From a virus, in IMG/VR virus record IMGVR_UViG_3300040811_000439, positions 1-64,000 of that record: a stretch of DNA of 64,000 bases, one strand, 5' to 3'. Positions within the stretch are counted from its first letter, which is position 1; each line of letters begins with the position of its first letter. A program made the position numbers and the translations under genes. Shown piece after piece: positions 49,644-58,405 of the stretch. The notes beneath the pieces were generated by a model that saw only the letters and a program-made list of their open reading frames with translations, was not told the origin of the DNA and searched no databases.

Positions 49644-50542
49644 TCTATATATCCCCTTGAATATCCGTTAGGTCTATCAGCAGCATCAGCAAATGCCTGC
49701 TGCCATTCTGTATCTCTATTATACCCTTTAGTCCAAAATGTGTCAACTTCGAGCTCTTCCATTGAAATCATATCAACTGCTTCTTGCATACACCTGTTGA
49801 AGTGTTCGTCTCTTGGACTTGGACAATGCATAGTGATGTTCTTCCATAATGCTTCAGAGAAGTCAATGGTACTTGGAATAATAGGGCTACCTACAATAAT
49901 TTTACCATTATCATTAGTAAGTCCTATTACAGTTTGCCAATCGACAGGCTTTAGTATTACAACATTATCGTAAGTATCTTCTACATCCTCAAGGTCTTCG
50001 TACGGTTCATAACCCCAAGTATCCAATAGTTCGATATTGCTATTACCTACTATATCTGGAAGTTCTCTAGTTTCGAACGTACCCATAATGTTAAAGCCCT
50101 GTTGCTGTGTAAGCCATTGTGCAATAACTGTTGCTAAGAAACCCGTACCAATAATAAGTGTACTGCCTAGTCCAATCTTTCCACCAATGTTAAGTGCACA
50201 ACCAACAGGCTCTACAATGTATTTAGGATCTGCTTCTGGAACCTGTACAAAATGATCTACATTGTACTCATCTGCATATGCAGGTTCTCCTCGAGTAGCA
50301 ACATAATCTCCTACTTGAATATCTAAGACATTGTTACCTACTGCAACAACTTGTCCAAGTCCTTCATGTCCACTCATATCTTCAGGGAGTAAAGGAAAGT
50401 GCCCTAACATCATATCAATATCGCTACGACACACACCAGTCATAATACTACGAACACGGATCTGATTAGGTGCCATGTTTTGTACTACGTAGTTTTTCTC
50501 TAGGAATGTACCGTTGCCTTCAGTATAAAGCAAACGTGTCAT
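49634..50542 (-). CDS. Zinc-type alcohol dehydrogenase-like (MDR) protein (302 aa)
   Basis: Catalytic zinc ligands are Cys in MTGVCRSDID, His-Glu in SGHEGLGQVV and Cys in EPVGCALNI. The Cys-rich structural-zinc loop is absent. GSTLIIGTGFLATVIAQWLT is the nucleotide-binding strand. Bacterial bi-domain oxidoreductases fuse an MDR and a Gfo/Idh protein in polysaccharide clusters; here the same two are adjacent genes, separated by one base. Substrate probably a sugar or nucleotide sugar. Confidence 0.78.
   Translation of the reverse strand: MTRLLYTEGNGTFLEKNYVVQNMAPNQIRVRSIMTGVCRSDIDMMLGHFPLLPEDMSGHEGLGQVVAVGNNVLDIQVGDYVATRGEPAYADEYNVDHFVQVPEADPKYIVEPVGCALNIGGKIGLGSTLIIGTGFLATVIAQWLTQQQGFNIMGTFETRELPDIVGNSNIELLDTWGYEPYEDLEDVEDTYDNVVILKPVDWQTVIGLTNDNGKIIVGSPIIPSTIDFSEALWKNITMHCPSPRDEHFNRCMQEAVDMISMEELEVDTFWTKGYNRDTEWQQAFADAADRPNGYSRGYIEWR
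49718..49746 (-). promoter_or_regulatory. Perfect consensus sigma70 promoter inside the MDR gene
   Basis: TTGACA (49741-49746) and TATAAT (49718-49723) on the minus strand, exactly 17 bases apart, within the last ~35 codons of the MDR gene and 75 bases before the start at 49643. Confidence 0.65.
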
Positions 50543-50543
50543 T

Positions 50544-51416
50544 TTATAGTGACTCTATCTGTTGATGAATCCAAAGGTCATATTGGTACTGCATGTCCCA
50601 ATATTCAGTATTATATATGTTTTTGTAAGAGCGGTCAACCATTTCTCGGTATGCAGATTCTGGACAAAGACCTAGTTGCTCTGTGTGGAATATTTGTTCG
50701 TTGTATATAAATTCGATATTTACACGGTCGCCGCCAGGATACTTCCAACAGGTTTGTATCTCAAATACAGTTGGGCCATGGTAGGTCACCTCTGCCCAAT
50801 CATCTACATTATAAACACCATTAGGATTGACTGTGCCGTACTCAGTGTTCTGCACTAGATCTAATGTGTAGTTTTGTTTTGAAAGATGAACAGGCCTTGA
50901 ATAAGCTCTGTAGTTAGGCTCTAGTACTTGGAACCAACTAAGCATATGCGGTAACAAATCTCTGCTTACGCCGCCATATGCTAGTTGCTTGTTTGTAAAC
51001 CAGTGCCCTGGGTGTGGCACTCTATTGTGCTGTAGCCAATTCAGTCTAACAGTGTCAGCGTTAACTGCTAGGGCTTTAAGTTCATTTACATTAGACCTAA
51101 ACTGATTGTTTTTGACCATTGTGATGCGTGTGTTTGGAAAATCACTTACAAGATTCTGCCATGCTTCACTGTCAGCAACGCCTGGCTTTTCAACAAACAC
51201 AATACTGCTTTTTGCTGCACACTGTCTAGCAACTTCTTCGTGTGTGAAATTAGGTGTGCACACATGAGCAATATCATAAGTACCTGTTACACTAGAAACA
51301 TCTGTAGCATCTGCAGGCTTAATTTTATCAACAGTCGTAATGTCCCAACCTAGTGATTGGTACACACTGCGATATAGTTCGCCTATACCTAAACCTACAA
51401 TTAGTGCTGTTGGCAT
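50544..51416 (-). CDS. Gfo/Idh/MocA-family oxidoreductase (290 aa)
   Basis: ALIVGLGIGELYRSVYQSLG is the N-terminal nucleotide-binding motif; AHVCTPNFTHEEVARQC and VFVEKPGVADSEAW (EKP with the conserved Lys-Pro) are family hallmarks. The C-terminal half is the beta-sheet domain. The family oxidises or reduces sugars with NAD(P). Adjacent to the MDR gene, it probably works on the same nucleotide-sugar pathway. Starts at the last base of the upstream gene. Confidence 0.82.
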   Translation of the reverse strand: MPTALIVGLGIGELYRSVYQSLGWDITTVDKIKPADATDVSSVTGTYDIAHVCTPNFTHEEVARQCAAKSSIVFVEKPGVADSEAWQNLVSDFPNTRITMVKNNQFRSNVNELKALAVNADTVRLNWLQHNRVPHPGHWFTNKQLAYGGVSRDLLPHMLSWFQVLEPNYRAYSRPVHLSKQNYTLDLVQNTEYGTVNPNGVYNVDDWAEVTYHGPTVFEIQTCWKYPGGDRVNIEFIYNEQIFHTEQLGLCPESAYREMVDRSYKNIYNTEYWDMQYQYDLWIHQQIESL

Positions 51417-52885
51417 TATGCTTCTGAAAATAGATTGTTAAACTGTGTGGATGCATTTACTGACTTTTTGCCAGTATAGCCTCTTGTACCAATTACACGC
51501 ATCCATAAGCGTGAATGATCGTCAATCATCTGTAACTGCTTGTCTCTGTCGTCAATCTCAAAGATACGTGCAATCACATCTTTTACTTCTGTACGATCAA
51601 AGCGATCATCAACTAGCATGGTTGGATAGTCGCCATTATCATACGCACGATTTGCTTCTTGTACGCTGCGAATATGTGTATAAACATTGTGATTCATCAT
51701 CAGTGCATATGCAAAACTATCCCAACTTGTAGCAGTACTAACACCCATGCGATTTACATCTGTTGGGCTATAAATTGTAATGTCATTTAACTTTAACAAA
51801 TTGGTTATCGGACTGGGCATCCAGTTATTATACATTGCGTCGCAAAAGTCATCGTAAGGAGTAGTATTTGCATTCCACGCTTTATCGTCTGGAGCATCTT
51901 CCATTACATAACTCCATTTGGTGTCGTTGTCCAAACGATAACCTGTATACTGTTGTCCATTTGCTGTACACAAGAACGGACTTGCACAATCAAATGTAAC
52001 TGTAAAGTTTTCGTTATGCTGTTTGCGTACACCGCGTTGAATCGCAGTGAGCACCATTGCCCATTCTAATTTACTTGTACCCAAGAAGTGCATTAAATCA
52101 TGTTTACCTTTTTCAAGTAACCCATCATGCATAAGTGTAACAACACGGCGTAAAGTTAGATGAACATCACACATATTCTGTCCACCCATTGCCCAACCGT
52201 TAAAGTGTGCATCTGGGTATACCTTAGGATCGCAAAACTCTTTTACTTGGTCGTACCAGTCATCTGCTTGACTAAAGTTTTCGCCTTGTAGTACATTTAA
52301 AAACTTACAGTTGCCATTTCGATTGTTAATAAAGTATTCGTTGTTATGCTTTGTTCCGTCTACACTTTCTTGATAACTGGTGATCTTAGTTACTGCTGCA
52401 CTGTGCTTTTCTCTAGCAATCCATGTTGGAATATCTAGTACCATTCCATAGTCCATGAAAGCGTCCATCCATTTTAGAACACCATCACGCTTTTTGTGTG
52501 CTTGTGGACAACCACTACCTGCACGCCAATCGCCTTCCCACTTGCCTTTACCAATCTGGAAACCACCACTATCGCCCAGTAGCCAACTTGTTTCTCTGTT
52601 ACGATCACGGTACATGTCCTCACGGAACATATCTTTTTGTAGATCTAAACTAGCGTGTCCTGCACTGTGCAAACTCCACTTATATTTCCATAAACCTTCT
52701 GGTGCTAGCCAGTTGATACTTTCTACACCGTGCTTTAGTCCACTAGGCACCCGATTCAAAGGAATGTAAGGATCATTATCAATAAGTCCTCTGCGCTGTC
52801 TGCCTACAAACAGAGCATAGAATGTGCTTAGTGCTGGCAGGAATCTTGCATAGTCAGACTGTTGTGCAGTTAGGTTAGTTTCCAT
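51416..52885 (-). CDS. dpdA: DpdA-like 7-deazaguanine DNA transglycosylase (TGT family, 489 aa)
   Basis: Belongs to the tRNA-guanine transglycosylase fold: LLGDSGGFQIGKG holds the general-acid-type Asp (DSGGFQ), KFLNVLQGENF the NVLQG loop, GWAMGGQNM the substrate-recognition loop, and FTVTFDCASPF the nucleophile region (FDxASP). LMHFLGTSKLEWA resembles the LGTS strand of DpdA. TGTs act on tRNA but this phage also has FolE, QueD, QueE and YhhQ, so insertion of a 7-deazaguanine into DNA is the likely role. The C-terminal ~130 residues are extra. The exact base is unknown. Confidence 0.8.
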   Translation of the reverse strand: METNLTAQQSDYARFLPALSTFYALFVGRQRRGLIDNDPYIPLNRVPSGLKHGVESINWLAPEGLWKYKWSLHSAGHASLDLQKDMFREDMYRDRNRETSWLLGDSGGFQIGKGKWEGDWRAGSGCPQAHKKRDGVLKWMDAFMDYGMVLDIPTWIAREKHSAAVTKITSYQESVDGTKHNNEYFINNRNGNCKFLNVLQGENFSQADDWYDQVKEFCDPKVYPDAHFNGWAMGGQNMCDVHLTLRRVVTLMHDGLLEKGKHDLMHFLGTSKLEWAMVLTAIQRGVRKQHNENFTVTFDCASPFLCTANGQQYTGYRLDNDTKWSYVMEDAPDDKAWNANTTPYDDFCDAMYNNWMPSPITNLLKLNDITIYSPTDVNRMGVSTATSWDSFAYALMMNHNVYTHIRSVQEANRAYDNGDYPTMLVDDRFDRTEVKDVIARIFEIDDRDKQLQMIDDHSRLWMRVIGTRGYTGKKSVNASTQFNNLFSEA

Positions 52886-53084
52886 AGGATATTCTTTTTG
52901 CTTTGTTAATTACGTCTAAATCACTTGAATAAAACTGTTCTATACTATTTAGAAAGTCTAAGTTTGTGCGTAATATTTCTTTTAGTTTACTGTTTATACA
53001 AAGTGCATTACTTGGTTTGTGCAGGAAGTAGATAGTTGTAAACACCAAGTCCGCTGTCAACGCTGATCTGACTAACACCGTCAT
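52875..53084 (-). CDS. Possible small ORF between clamp and dpdA
   Basis: The frame is open across the 122-base gap after the clamp and overlaps dpdA by 11 bases. Its only ATG lies 76 bases inside the clamp gene. The stretch SKLKEILRTNLDFLNSIEQF looks helical, but the part overlapping the clamp is unremarkable. It may be a leader peptide, translated from a non-ATG start, or not a gene. Confidence 0.25.
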   Translation of the reverse strand: MTVLVRSALTADLVFTTIYFLHKPSNALCINSKLKEILRTNLDFLNSIEQFYSSDLDVINKAKRISYGN

Positions 53085-53739
53085 CTGAGATTGAATACTT
53101 TAGGTCACCACTTAGGCCTAGGATCTTACTAACCTGTTCTACTGGCCAAGCCCAACCCTTGCTTACACTGCCAACAACATCTGGCTGGAACACAAATTCG
53201 CCTGCGTGTGTGCTTGCATCACCAAATGCAAACTTTAGATCATTGCCTTCTGTGCGAGCAATAAAAGTCTTCTCTTCACTGTTGGCTGAGATCATCATCT
53301 TAAGACGCTGTACACTAGCAACTGTAGGCTCAAACTCTACACCCCAATTTACATTCTTCATGGTAACACTCTTGAGCTTGTCATTGACAACTTCACTGCT
53401 CATAAAGCGATAGTCATTCTTGAAGTCGCCGCTTGCGTTCTCAAAATGAATACCAACTGGTACTGTCTCGCCATTACGCTCTTGTGTATTGATTGAGATC
53501 TTTTCGTTCTCTGCATACTCTGGAATACGTAGAATAACGCTTAGTGTTGCGAGATTAGGCATACCAAATGTGCCCATGAACTCTGGCACAGGCTTGTGGA
53601 ATTTGCCCTTAAGAATTACAGAACGGTCTTCTGCAATGCCTTCGATAGTTGTAGTACTGTCATCTCCTGTAATCTTTACAAGTTCAATGAATCCCAAGTT
53701 GTGCGTATGCTGCACAACATCAAGTAGATAATCTTTCAT
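53008..53739 (-). CDS. DNA polymerase sliding clamp, T4 gp45 type (243 aa)
   Basis: A processivity clamp in the same size range as T4 gp45 (228 aa) and beginning MKDYLLDVVQHTHNLGFIEL. KSVTMKNVNWGVEFEPTVAS and AWPVEQVSKILGLSGDLKYS follow the alternating strand-and-helix layout of clamps; the C-terminus LGVYNYLLPAQTK is typical. The methyltransferase-like gene sits between it and the polymerase. It has its own promoter. Clamp loader genes are outside this window. Confidence 0.8.
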   Translation of the reverse strand: MKDYLLDVVQHTHNLGFIELVKITGDDSTTTIEGIAEDRSVILKGKFHKPVPEFMGTFGMPNLATLSVILRIPEYAENEKISINTQERNGETVPVGIHFENASGDFKNDYRFMSSEVVNDKLKSVTMKNVNWGVEFEPTVASVQRLKMMISANSEEKTFIARTEGNDLKFAFGDASTHAGEFVFQPDVVGSVSKGWAWPVEQVSKILGLSGDLKYSISDDGVSQISVDSGLGVYNYLLPAQTK

Positions 53740-53769
53740 AGATTGTTCCTTATGTTATGTTGATAGTTA

Positions 53770-53798
53770 AGTATATGATTATTTAGATTGTGAGTCAA
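53770..53798 (-). promoter_or_regulatory. Near-consensus promoter of the clamp gene
   Basis: TTGACT (53793-53798) and TATACT (53770-53775) on the minus strand, 17 bases apart; the -35 box is within the final codons of the upstream methyltransferase-like gene. The start at 53739 lies 31 bases downstream. Confidence 0.7.
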
Positions 53799-54717
53799 TA
53801 ACTTTTACAATTTCAATGCTAGGTGTTGCTTGTTTTTGGCTTTTAAACTCGCCAGGCTTTTTAACAATCATTACGTTCCAAACACCGTCGTCAAATGCCT
53901 TGTTATCGACCTTATCAAACCCTATTCCATACATCATACCTGTAATAATAGACTCTGTTTGATAGGCTCTAAATCCATTACAAAATTCTAGACTAGGTCT
54001 GTATTCGCAGTTGTTGTAAGTAAAGTAAAATATTCCACCTGGTTGCATTTTTTCAAATAATATACTAGCCTCATCTTTAATAGGATCAATAGGCATACAT
54101 TCGTACTTGCCAAAACAATATGCAACCCCTATACTAGCGTCTGGCAAGTCTTGTATTGCTCTATACCTACGTAACCTTCTACTAGCAAAAAAATCATTGA
54201 ACTCTTTACTTACTATATCTTGAAGTTGTTTATCTGCAATAATATAGGTTGGATCGTTACTGACAATTTCTCGTGTAAACTTAGGATCCGTTGGATATAA
54301 ATCTACACCAGCGTACTGCCAATTACTAGTACTGTTCTTTAAGCCAAAGATATATGCATTCAGTTTTTCGCTAAAACTTTTACGCAGTGCAATACGCTCT
54401 TCTATAGTAGCACTGAACGATTCATAGTTCTTGTAATCTTCCTGTATTAGCTTTACTTCATTATGACGTAGACGCTTTTGAATGTAGTCTTTTAGTTCAG
54501 CTAGATTGGAGTGGTAAGTTTCTAAACTATTAGAAAGTTCTTGTATACTTCCTATTAGATTGTCATGATGTTTCTTTTCTTTGAATAGCCTTTTGTCGTG
54601 TTCTACTGTACTAGTACGTAAGTCAAGATCGTTAGTAAGCTCCAAGTCAAACTCATTGAGCTTTCTCAACATGAGATCGAGTCTACCAAAACTGTCTAGT
54701 AACCTTGGACTAACCAT
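53779..54717 (-). CDS. SAM-dependent methyltransferase-like protein (312 aa)
   Basis: The N-terminal ~140 residues are a charged coiled coil (LEKK-type helices, e.g. HDNLIGSIQELSNSLETYHS). The C-terminal part has the end of a class I methyltransferase pattern: QDLPDASIGVAYCFGKYECM, MQPGGIFYFTYNNCEYRPSL and GVWNVMIVKKPGEF. The glycine-rich loop of the SAM site is not obvious. It could modify DNA or a protein, or bind replisome proteins given its neighbours. Late-type motif upstream. Confidence 0.5.
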   Translation of the reverse strand: MVSPRLLDSFGRLDLMLRKLNEFDLELTNDLDLRTSTVEHDKRLFKEKKHHDNLIGSIQELSNSLETYHSNLAELKDYIQKRLRHNEVKLIQEDYKNYESFSATIEERIALRKSFSEKLNAYIFGLKNSTSNWQYAGVDLYPTDPKFTREIVSNDPTYIIADKQLQDIVSKEFNDFFASRRLRRYRAIQDLPDASIGVAYCFGKYECMPIDPIKDEASILFEKMQPGGIFYFTYNNCEYRPSLEFCNGFRAYQTESIITGMMYGIGFDKVDNKAFDDGVWNVMIVKKPGEFKSQKQATPSIEIVKVIDSQSK

Positions 54718-54733
54718 CGAACACCTTCCTAGG

Positions 54734-54741
54734 TATTTATA
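54734..54741 (-). promoter_or_regulatory. T4 late promoter motif TATAAATA
   Basis: TATAAATA on the minus strand, the T4 late consensus, lies 16 bases before the ATG at 54717, with GGAAGG just after it. The leader would be very short but T4 late genes allow this. Confidence 0.5.
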
Positions 54742-54749
54742 TACCCATA

Positions 54750-57401
54750 TTATTCAAACGAAAATAAGTCATCGAATGTGTTATTAACTCCAGTTGCCTC
54801 CTTTAGATTCCATTCCAGTATGCCAAACAAGTTGTTAATTTTGTTGTCTACAATCGTTTCTTCCATTAGTTGGTCATCAAACGGTAGCTCTTTAAACCAC
54901 TGTGGCAAGTGCGTCTCATCTGTAGGATAACCAACACTAGTATAGTTTAACGGATTTGGCTTCAATTTGCAAACAATAGTTTTCATTCCGTCAATAATAT
55001 CCATACTGTACTGATCACTATTCAGCTTCTTAAGATAGTTCCAATTGATTGCTGCTCTAACGTGTCCAGGCATGTTTGTTTTGCCTAGACGCTTTTCTTC
55101 TGCTGTAAACTTAGTTAGGTTGTTAACACGCTTAGGTGTACCTTTTTCCCAACCTGGTAGCTCTTTAAACTTATACTTGAACTCTTTGATACGTTCTACT
55201 ACGTGATCTTTTTCTTTACCAGTTAGAACTTCAAGTAGTAGTTCACTCATAAAGTCCTGCATTACCTTAGGTGTATCACTGCGCTTGAGATCAAGTCCCA
55301 TTGCTTTAACTTTGCCTGGCTTGCCTTCTGTGTCGACACGGAAACCTTCGTTATCGATTACTAGAGCTGCGTAACGTTTCTTAGTAATATACAAGCCTTT
55401 CTGTGCTACAACTTCACGCCCTGCTGCAATGATCTCGCCCATCTTGCGAGGGCAGTGGAATGCACGTTCCATAAATGCCGCAAATGTTTCGTTGACTGCT
55501 TCACCAATCTGATCGTACAGCGCAATACATTCATCTTTGCCCCAAGCCATACGTCCTTGTTCAACTTGTTCACGTACCACAGGCCAGGCTGTAAAGTACA
55601 CACTGTCTGTATCACCATAGATAATACAGTCACCTACGTGATCGTACTTCTCTGTTAACAGTTCATTTGTCTTTGCGCTCATGTGTTTGGCAATACATCT
55701 ACCTGTTAGTGTAGTGGACTGTCCGATACGATGGTCAAAGAATCTACAACCTGGATTGAGAATAGCACCATACAAACTGTTAAGGTTAATCTTCTTAACC
55801 AACTGTCGCTTGTCCCAGAACGCACGTTCTTCACCTTCTGATTCACGCATCTTAGCCTGTAGCTCTTTACGCTCTGCATACCAACGTTCTAGTAGTCCAG
55901 GAACAACGCCCTTCTTTTCATAGGTTAAAATAGTACCATTAGCACTTAGAATCCATGGGTTGTTGCTGTCAAAGATCAGTCGCCATACATCTGCTGCACT
56001 TAGAGTATCACTATCACCTGTCTCCCAGTCAATAGTAATCTCTGTACCTTTTTCCATGTTCATCACTGCTTGGTATTCTTTTGAACCAAACTCGCCTTCC
56101 CATGCATCTGCAAATGACTTTTTATCTGCCATTTTAGTTTTAACAGCATGGTCAGTTAGTACAGGGCGTAACTGTCCTACAATAGTTTCTGGAGCCATAT
56201 TAAGTGCACGAATAACACTAGGATACAGACTGTTCAAGTCAATAGATCCAATCCAATCATGCAAACCCTTCTTTGGATAAGCAACGTATGCACCTGCTGC
56301 TGTTGTAGGTTCACCAGACCTGTCTCTACGATTGGGAACAATGAGTCCCTCTTCATGTGCGTGATTTATAATTGCTTGTTCTGTCACAGCAACCGCACCC
56401 ATTGTAGTAGGCAGGAGCACTGTGTTTGCGTGTGCAAGTTCGTTACTAAGATCAATAAACTTTAGCTTATCATCTAACTTGTGTAGCAGTAGTGTGTCCT
56501 GCCTGTTGTAATCGATAAATGTGTAAAAATCTTTATTGTACAGTTGATCTAGTGTTCCTTCATATGCAACTTTACGTTCATTAAGTTCGTACTCGCCAAT
56601 TGCGTCCAAACTGTAACTGTGCATTTCGTGATAGGTGTACTTGCGATACAACTGCATGTAGTCCAAGTGCTGCCTACCAATCAAATCAAACGTAATGTTC
56701 TCTGCACCAAAACGTTCAAAGGTACGCTTCTTAGGCAACTGTCCCCACAAGCAAAATTTACGTGTATCATCTTTGCTGAGTACTCTTGTAATACGCTGTA
56801 CTGTGTAAGGAATATCATAACCTTCTGAGTTCCAGCCGCTGAGGATGTCTGCATCTTCAATCAAGTCTAAGAACGCTACTAGTAGATCCTCTTCACGCTC
56901 AAATAAGAACGTGTTACCAAAGTCTGCTACAGTTTCTTTGGCAGTTTCCATACTCATACTTTTGGGAGGAATTGCCAGTGTAATCAGCTGCCCAAGCCAA
57001 TCCAAGTATACTGTAATTGCTGTGATTGTATTGAACGGATCATCGGGTGTAGAGTATCCACGCACAGGATCAAAGTCAACTTCAATATCAAAGAAGCAGG
57101 TCTGTAACTTAGGAGCATCTATACCCAAGTAGTTGTCTGCTAGACAGCGGAATACGGGATTGATATCACTCTCCCATAAACCGTGCTTGCCGTGCATCTT
57201 TAGTTCTTTGTGGAACTCTTTACCATTGCGAGTACTGAATCTACTAACAGGATTGCCGTAGATAGTACGAAACTTACCACGTGGATCTGTATAGTAAAAC
57301 ACATAGTTGACAGGAAACTCTCTGTACTCTCTCCTGCCATCAACACGTTCTACAACGTTGATTCTGTCGTGGTCTCTATCAAAATATGCGTCTACATACA
57401 T
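54750..57401 (-). CDS. Family B DNA polymerase, T4 gp43 type (883 aa)
   Basis: Start at ATG 57401, which forms TAATG with the upstream stop; a longer reading lies inside the neighbouring genes. Proofreading exonuclease motifs: FFDIEVDFD (Exo I), ILSGWNSEGYDIPY (Exo II), IDYNRQDTLLLHK (Exo III). Polymerase motifs: IGSIDLNSLYPSVIRALN (A), KKINLNSLYGAIL (B), IIYGDTDSVYF (C), KKRYAALV after them. All catalytic acids are present. Length is close to T4 gp43 (898 aa). With the clamp next door it forms the core replisome. Confidence 0.93.
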   Translation of the reverse strand: MYVDAYFDRDHDRINVVERVDGRREYREFPVNYVFYYTDPRGKFRTIYGNPVSRFSTRNGKEFHKELKMHGKHGLWESDINPVFRCLADNYLGIDAPKLQTCFFDIEVDFDPVRGYSTPDDPFNTITAITVYLDWLGQLITLAIPPKSMSMETAKETVADFGNTFLFEREEDLLVAFLDLIEDADILSGWNSEGYDIPYTVQRITRVLSKDDTRKFCLWGQLPKKRTFERFGAENITFDLIGRQHLDYMQLYRKYTYHEMHSYSLDAIGEYELNERKVAYEGTLDQLYNKDFYTFIDYNRQDTLLLHKLDDKLKFIDLSNELAHANTVLLPTTMGAVAVTEQAIINHAHEEGLIVPNRRDRSGEPTTAAGAYVAYPKKGLHDWIGSIDLNSLYPSVIRALNMAPETIVGQLRPVLTDHAVKTKMADKKSFADAWEGEFGSKEYQAVMNMEKGTEITIDWETGDSDTLSAADVWRLIFDSNNPWILSANGTILTYEKKGVVPGLLERWYAERKELQAKMRESEGEERAFWDKRQLVKKINLNSLYGAILNPGCRFFDHRIGQSTTLTGRCIAKHMSAKTNELLTEKYDHVGDCIIYGDTDSVYFTAWPVVREQVEQGRMAWGKDECIALYDQIGEAVNETFAAFMERAFHCPRKMGEIIAAGREVVAQKGLYITKKRYAALVIDNEGFRVDTEGKPGKVKAMGLDLKRSDTPKVMQDFMSELLLEVLTGKEKDHVVERIKEFKYKFKELPGWEKGTPKRVNNLTKFTAEEKRLGKTNMPGHVRAAINWNYLKKLNSDQYSMDIIDGMKTIVCKLKPNPLNYTSVGYPTDETHLPQWFKELPFDDQLMEETIVDNKINNLFGILEWNLKEATGVNNTFDDLFSFE

Positions 57402-57625
57402 TACTTGAAAAACAATCCTATTACATATATTAACGTAATTACCACGTTGAGGACAACCAAAGATTGCTCTTTCCACAACCATCCAGCAATTGCCCAAACA
57501 GCATTACCAAAGATGAATACAACCACATACGCAGGATAAACGTTAAACGCTGCTAGTGTTGCACCTAGTATAATAAGGGCTGTGCCTAACCAGGCAAGCC
57601 ATTGATGGGGTTTGCGTTCTGTCAC
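57401..57625 (-). CDS. Small membrane protein (74 aa)
   Basis: Two or three hydrophobic segments (WLAWLGTALIILGATLAAF, YVVVFIFGNAVWAIAGWLW, VVLNVVITLIYVIGLFF) with few charged residues. Similar nicotinamide-transporter-like or hypothetical proteins occur next to phage polymerases, but this one is too short to assign. TAATG and ATGA junctions on both sides. Confidence 0.6.
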   Translation of the reverse strand: MTERKPHQWLAWLGTALIILGATLAAFNVYPAYVVVFIFGNAVWAIAGWLWKEQSLVVLNVVITLIYVIGLFFK

Positions 57626-57888
57626 TGTAGTTTGCCAACTGTGGCTAGAATGTTTTCCAATGCTGCAAGATCTTCGCTGTGCTTGGCAAAGTCTGCCTTA
57701 TAAGCAGTCTTCACTGCCTTCTTTAGTACTGCTGGCTTGATCTGCATTTCTTCTGCAATAGCCTTTACTGTGTCGTTTAGACCTTCGTTTAGGTCATCTA
57801 CTTCCTGTAGCACAGTAAGACCTTCGTTAATTAGTTGTGTTAGTTTAGCTTTTTCTTCTGAACTAAAAACTCTATCACCGTCACTCAT
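57622..57888 (-). CDS. DsbA-like double-stranded DNA-binding protein (88 aa)
   Basis: Resembles T4 DsbA (89 aa), a late-transcription dsDNA-binding protein: KAKLTQLINEGLTVLQEVDD then MQIKPAVLKKAVKTAYKADF, a helix-turn-helix-like segment, and an acidic helical end. Size and order agree. It has the best promoter in the window. T4 DsbA is involved in late gene expression; here the late-promoter motifs at several sites fit such a role. Confidence 0.7.
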   Translation of the reverse strand: MSDGDRVFSSEEKAKLTQLINEGLTVLQEVDDLNEGLNDTVKAIAEEMQIKPAVLKKAVKTAYKADFAKHSEDLAALENILATVGKLQ

Positions 57889-57911
57889 TGATATCTCCTT
57901 ATAATAGTGTA

Positions 57912-57940
57912 ATTATACGCTAGATTGTCTATTGTGTCAA
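57912..57940 (-). promoter_or_regulatory. Perfect consensus sigma70 promoter of the DsbA-like/polymerase unit
   Basis: TTGACA (57935-57940) and TATAAT (57912-57917) on the minus strand, 17-base spacer with a small dyad TAGA-TTG-TCTA (57921-57931). The -35 box is in the last codons of the upstream gene. Likely drives the DsbA-like gene, the small membrane protein and the polymerase. Confidence 0.8.
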
Positions 57941-58405
57941 CTTGGGAATCTGCTCTTGATAAGGAAAATCATAGATTTCTAGTTCTCCTCCGGGTTGGAA
58001 CTTTTTGCCTTTTCCTTTTTTCTTAAACTCGCCTACTTGTGGCGTACCTTGTTTTGATCGCTTTTGGGCACGTTTTAGTTGTTCTTCATCTTTTTTATTC
58101 CATTGGAATCTATATAAACTATCCCTTTTGTCTACCATAGCCCATAGTGTTATCCACTTGGTGCTGTCTATAGTTTCTACAGTATGATGTTTGTACAAAA
58201 ACTTGTCCGGAGTTTTATAATAAGGCTTGCCTATAAAGTCTAGATTAGTTACGAAACTTAGATAGATTGCAAGGAAAACAATAGGTACTACAACAAACTT
58301 TTGTAGTTTACATACTCTAAATAAAGGAATAATACATATTAACCCTGCAAACGCCCAAATCATAGCTAGCTGAGTAGTGCTTAAATTAAAATCGATCATT
58401 TCCAA
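57929..58405 (-). CDS. Membrane protein of the ExbB/ExbD-like cassette (158 aa)
   Basis: Two hydrophobic segments (QLAMIWAFAGLICIIPLF and FVVVPIVFLAIYLSFV) in the first 55 residues, followed by a hydrophilic domain and a very basic stretch (EFKKKGKGKKFQPGG). It overlaps the ExbD-like gene by 10 bases. Topology probably puts the basic part in the cytoplasm or periplasm beside the channel proteins. No family recognised. Confidence 0.6.
   Translation of the reverse strand: MEMIDFNLSTTQLAMIWAFAGLICIIPLFRVCKLQKFVVVPIVFLAIYLSFVTNLDFIGKPYYKTPDKFLYKHHTVETIDSTKWITLWAMVDKRDSLYRFQWNKKDEEQLKRAQKRSKQGTPQVGEFKKKGKGKKFQPGGELEIYDFPYQEQIPKLTQ

Noticed and set aside
57402-57497. Longer N-terminus for DNA polymerase
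   Set aside because: It would overlap a membrane protein gene; the TAATG start at 57401 begins directly with typical polymerase sequence.
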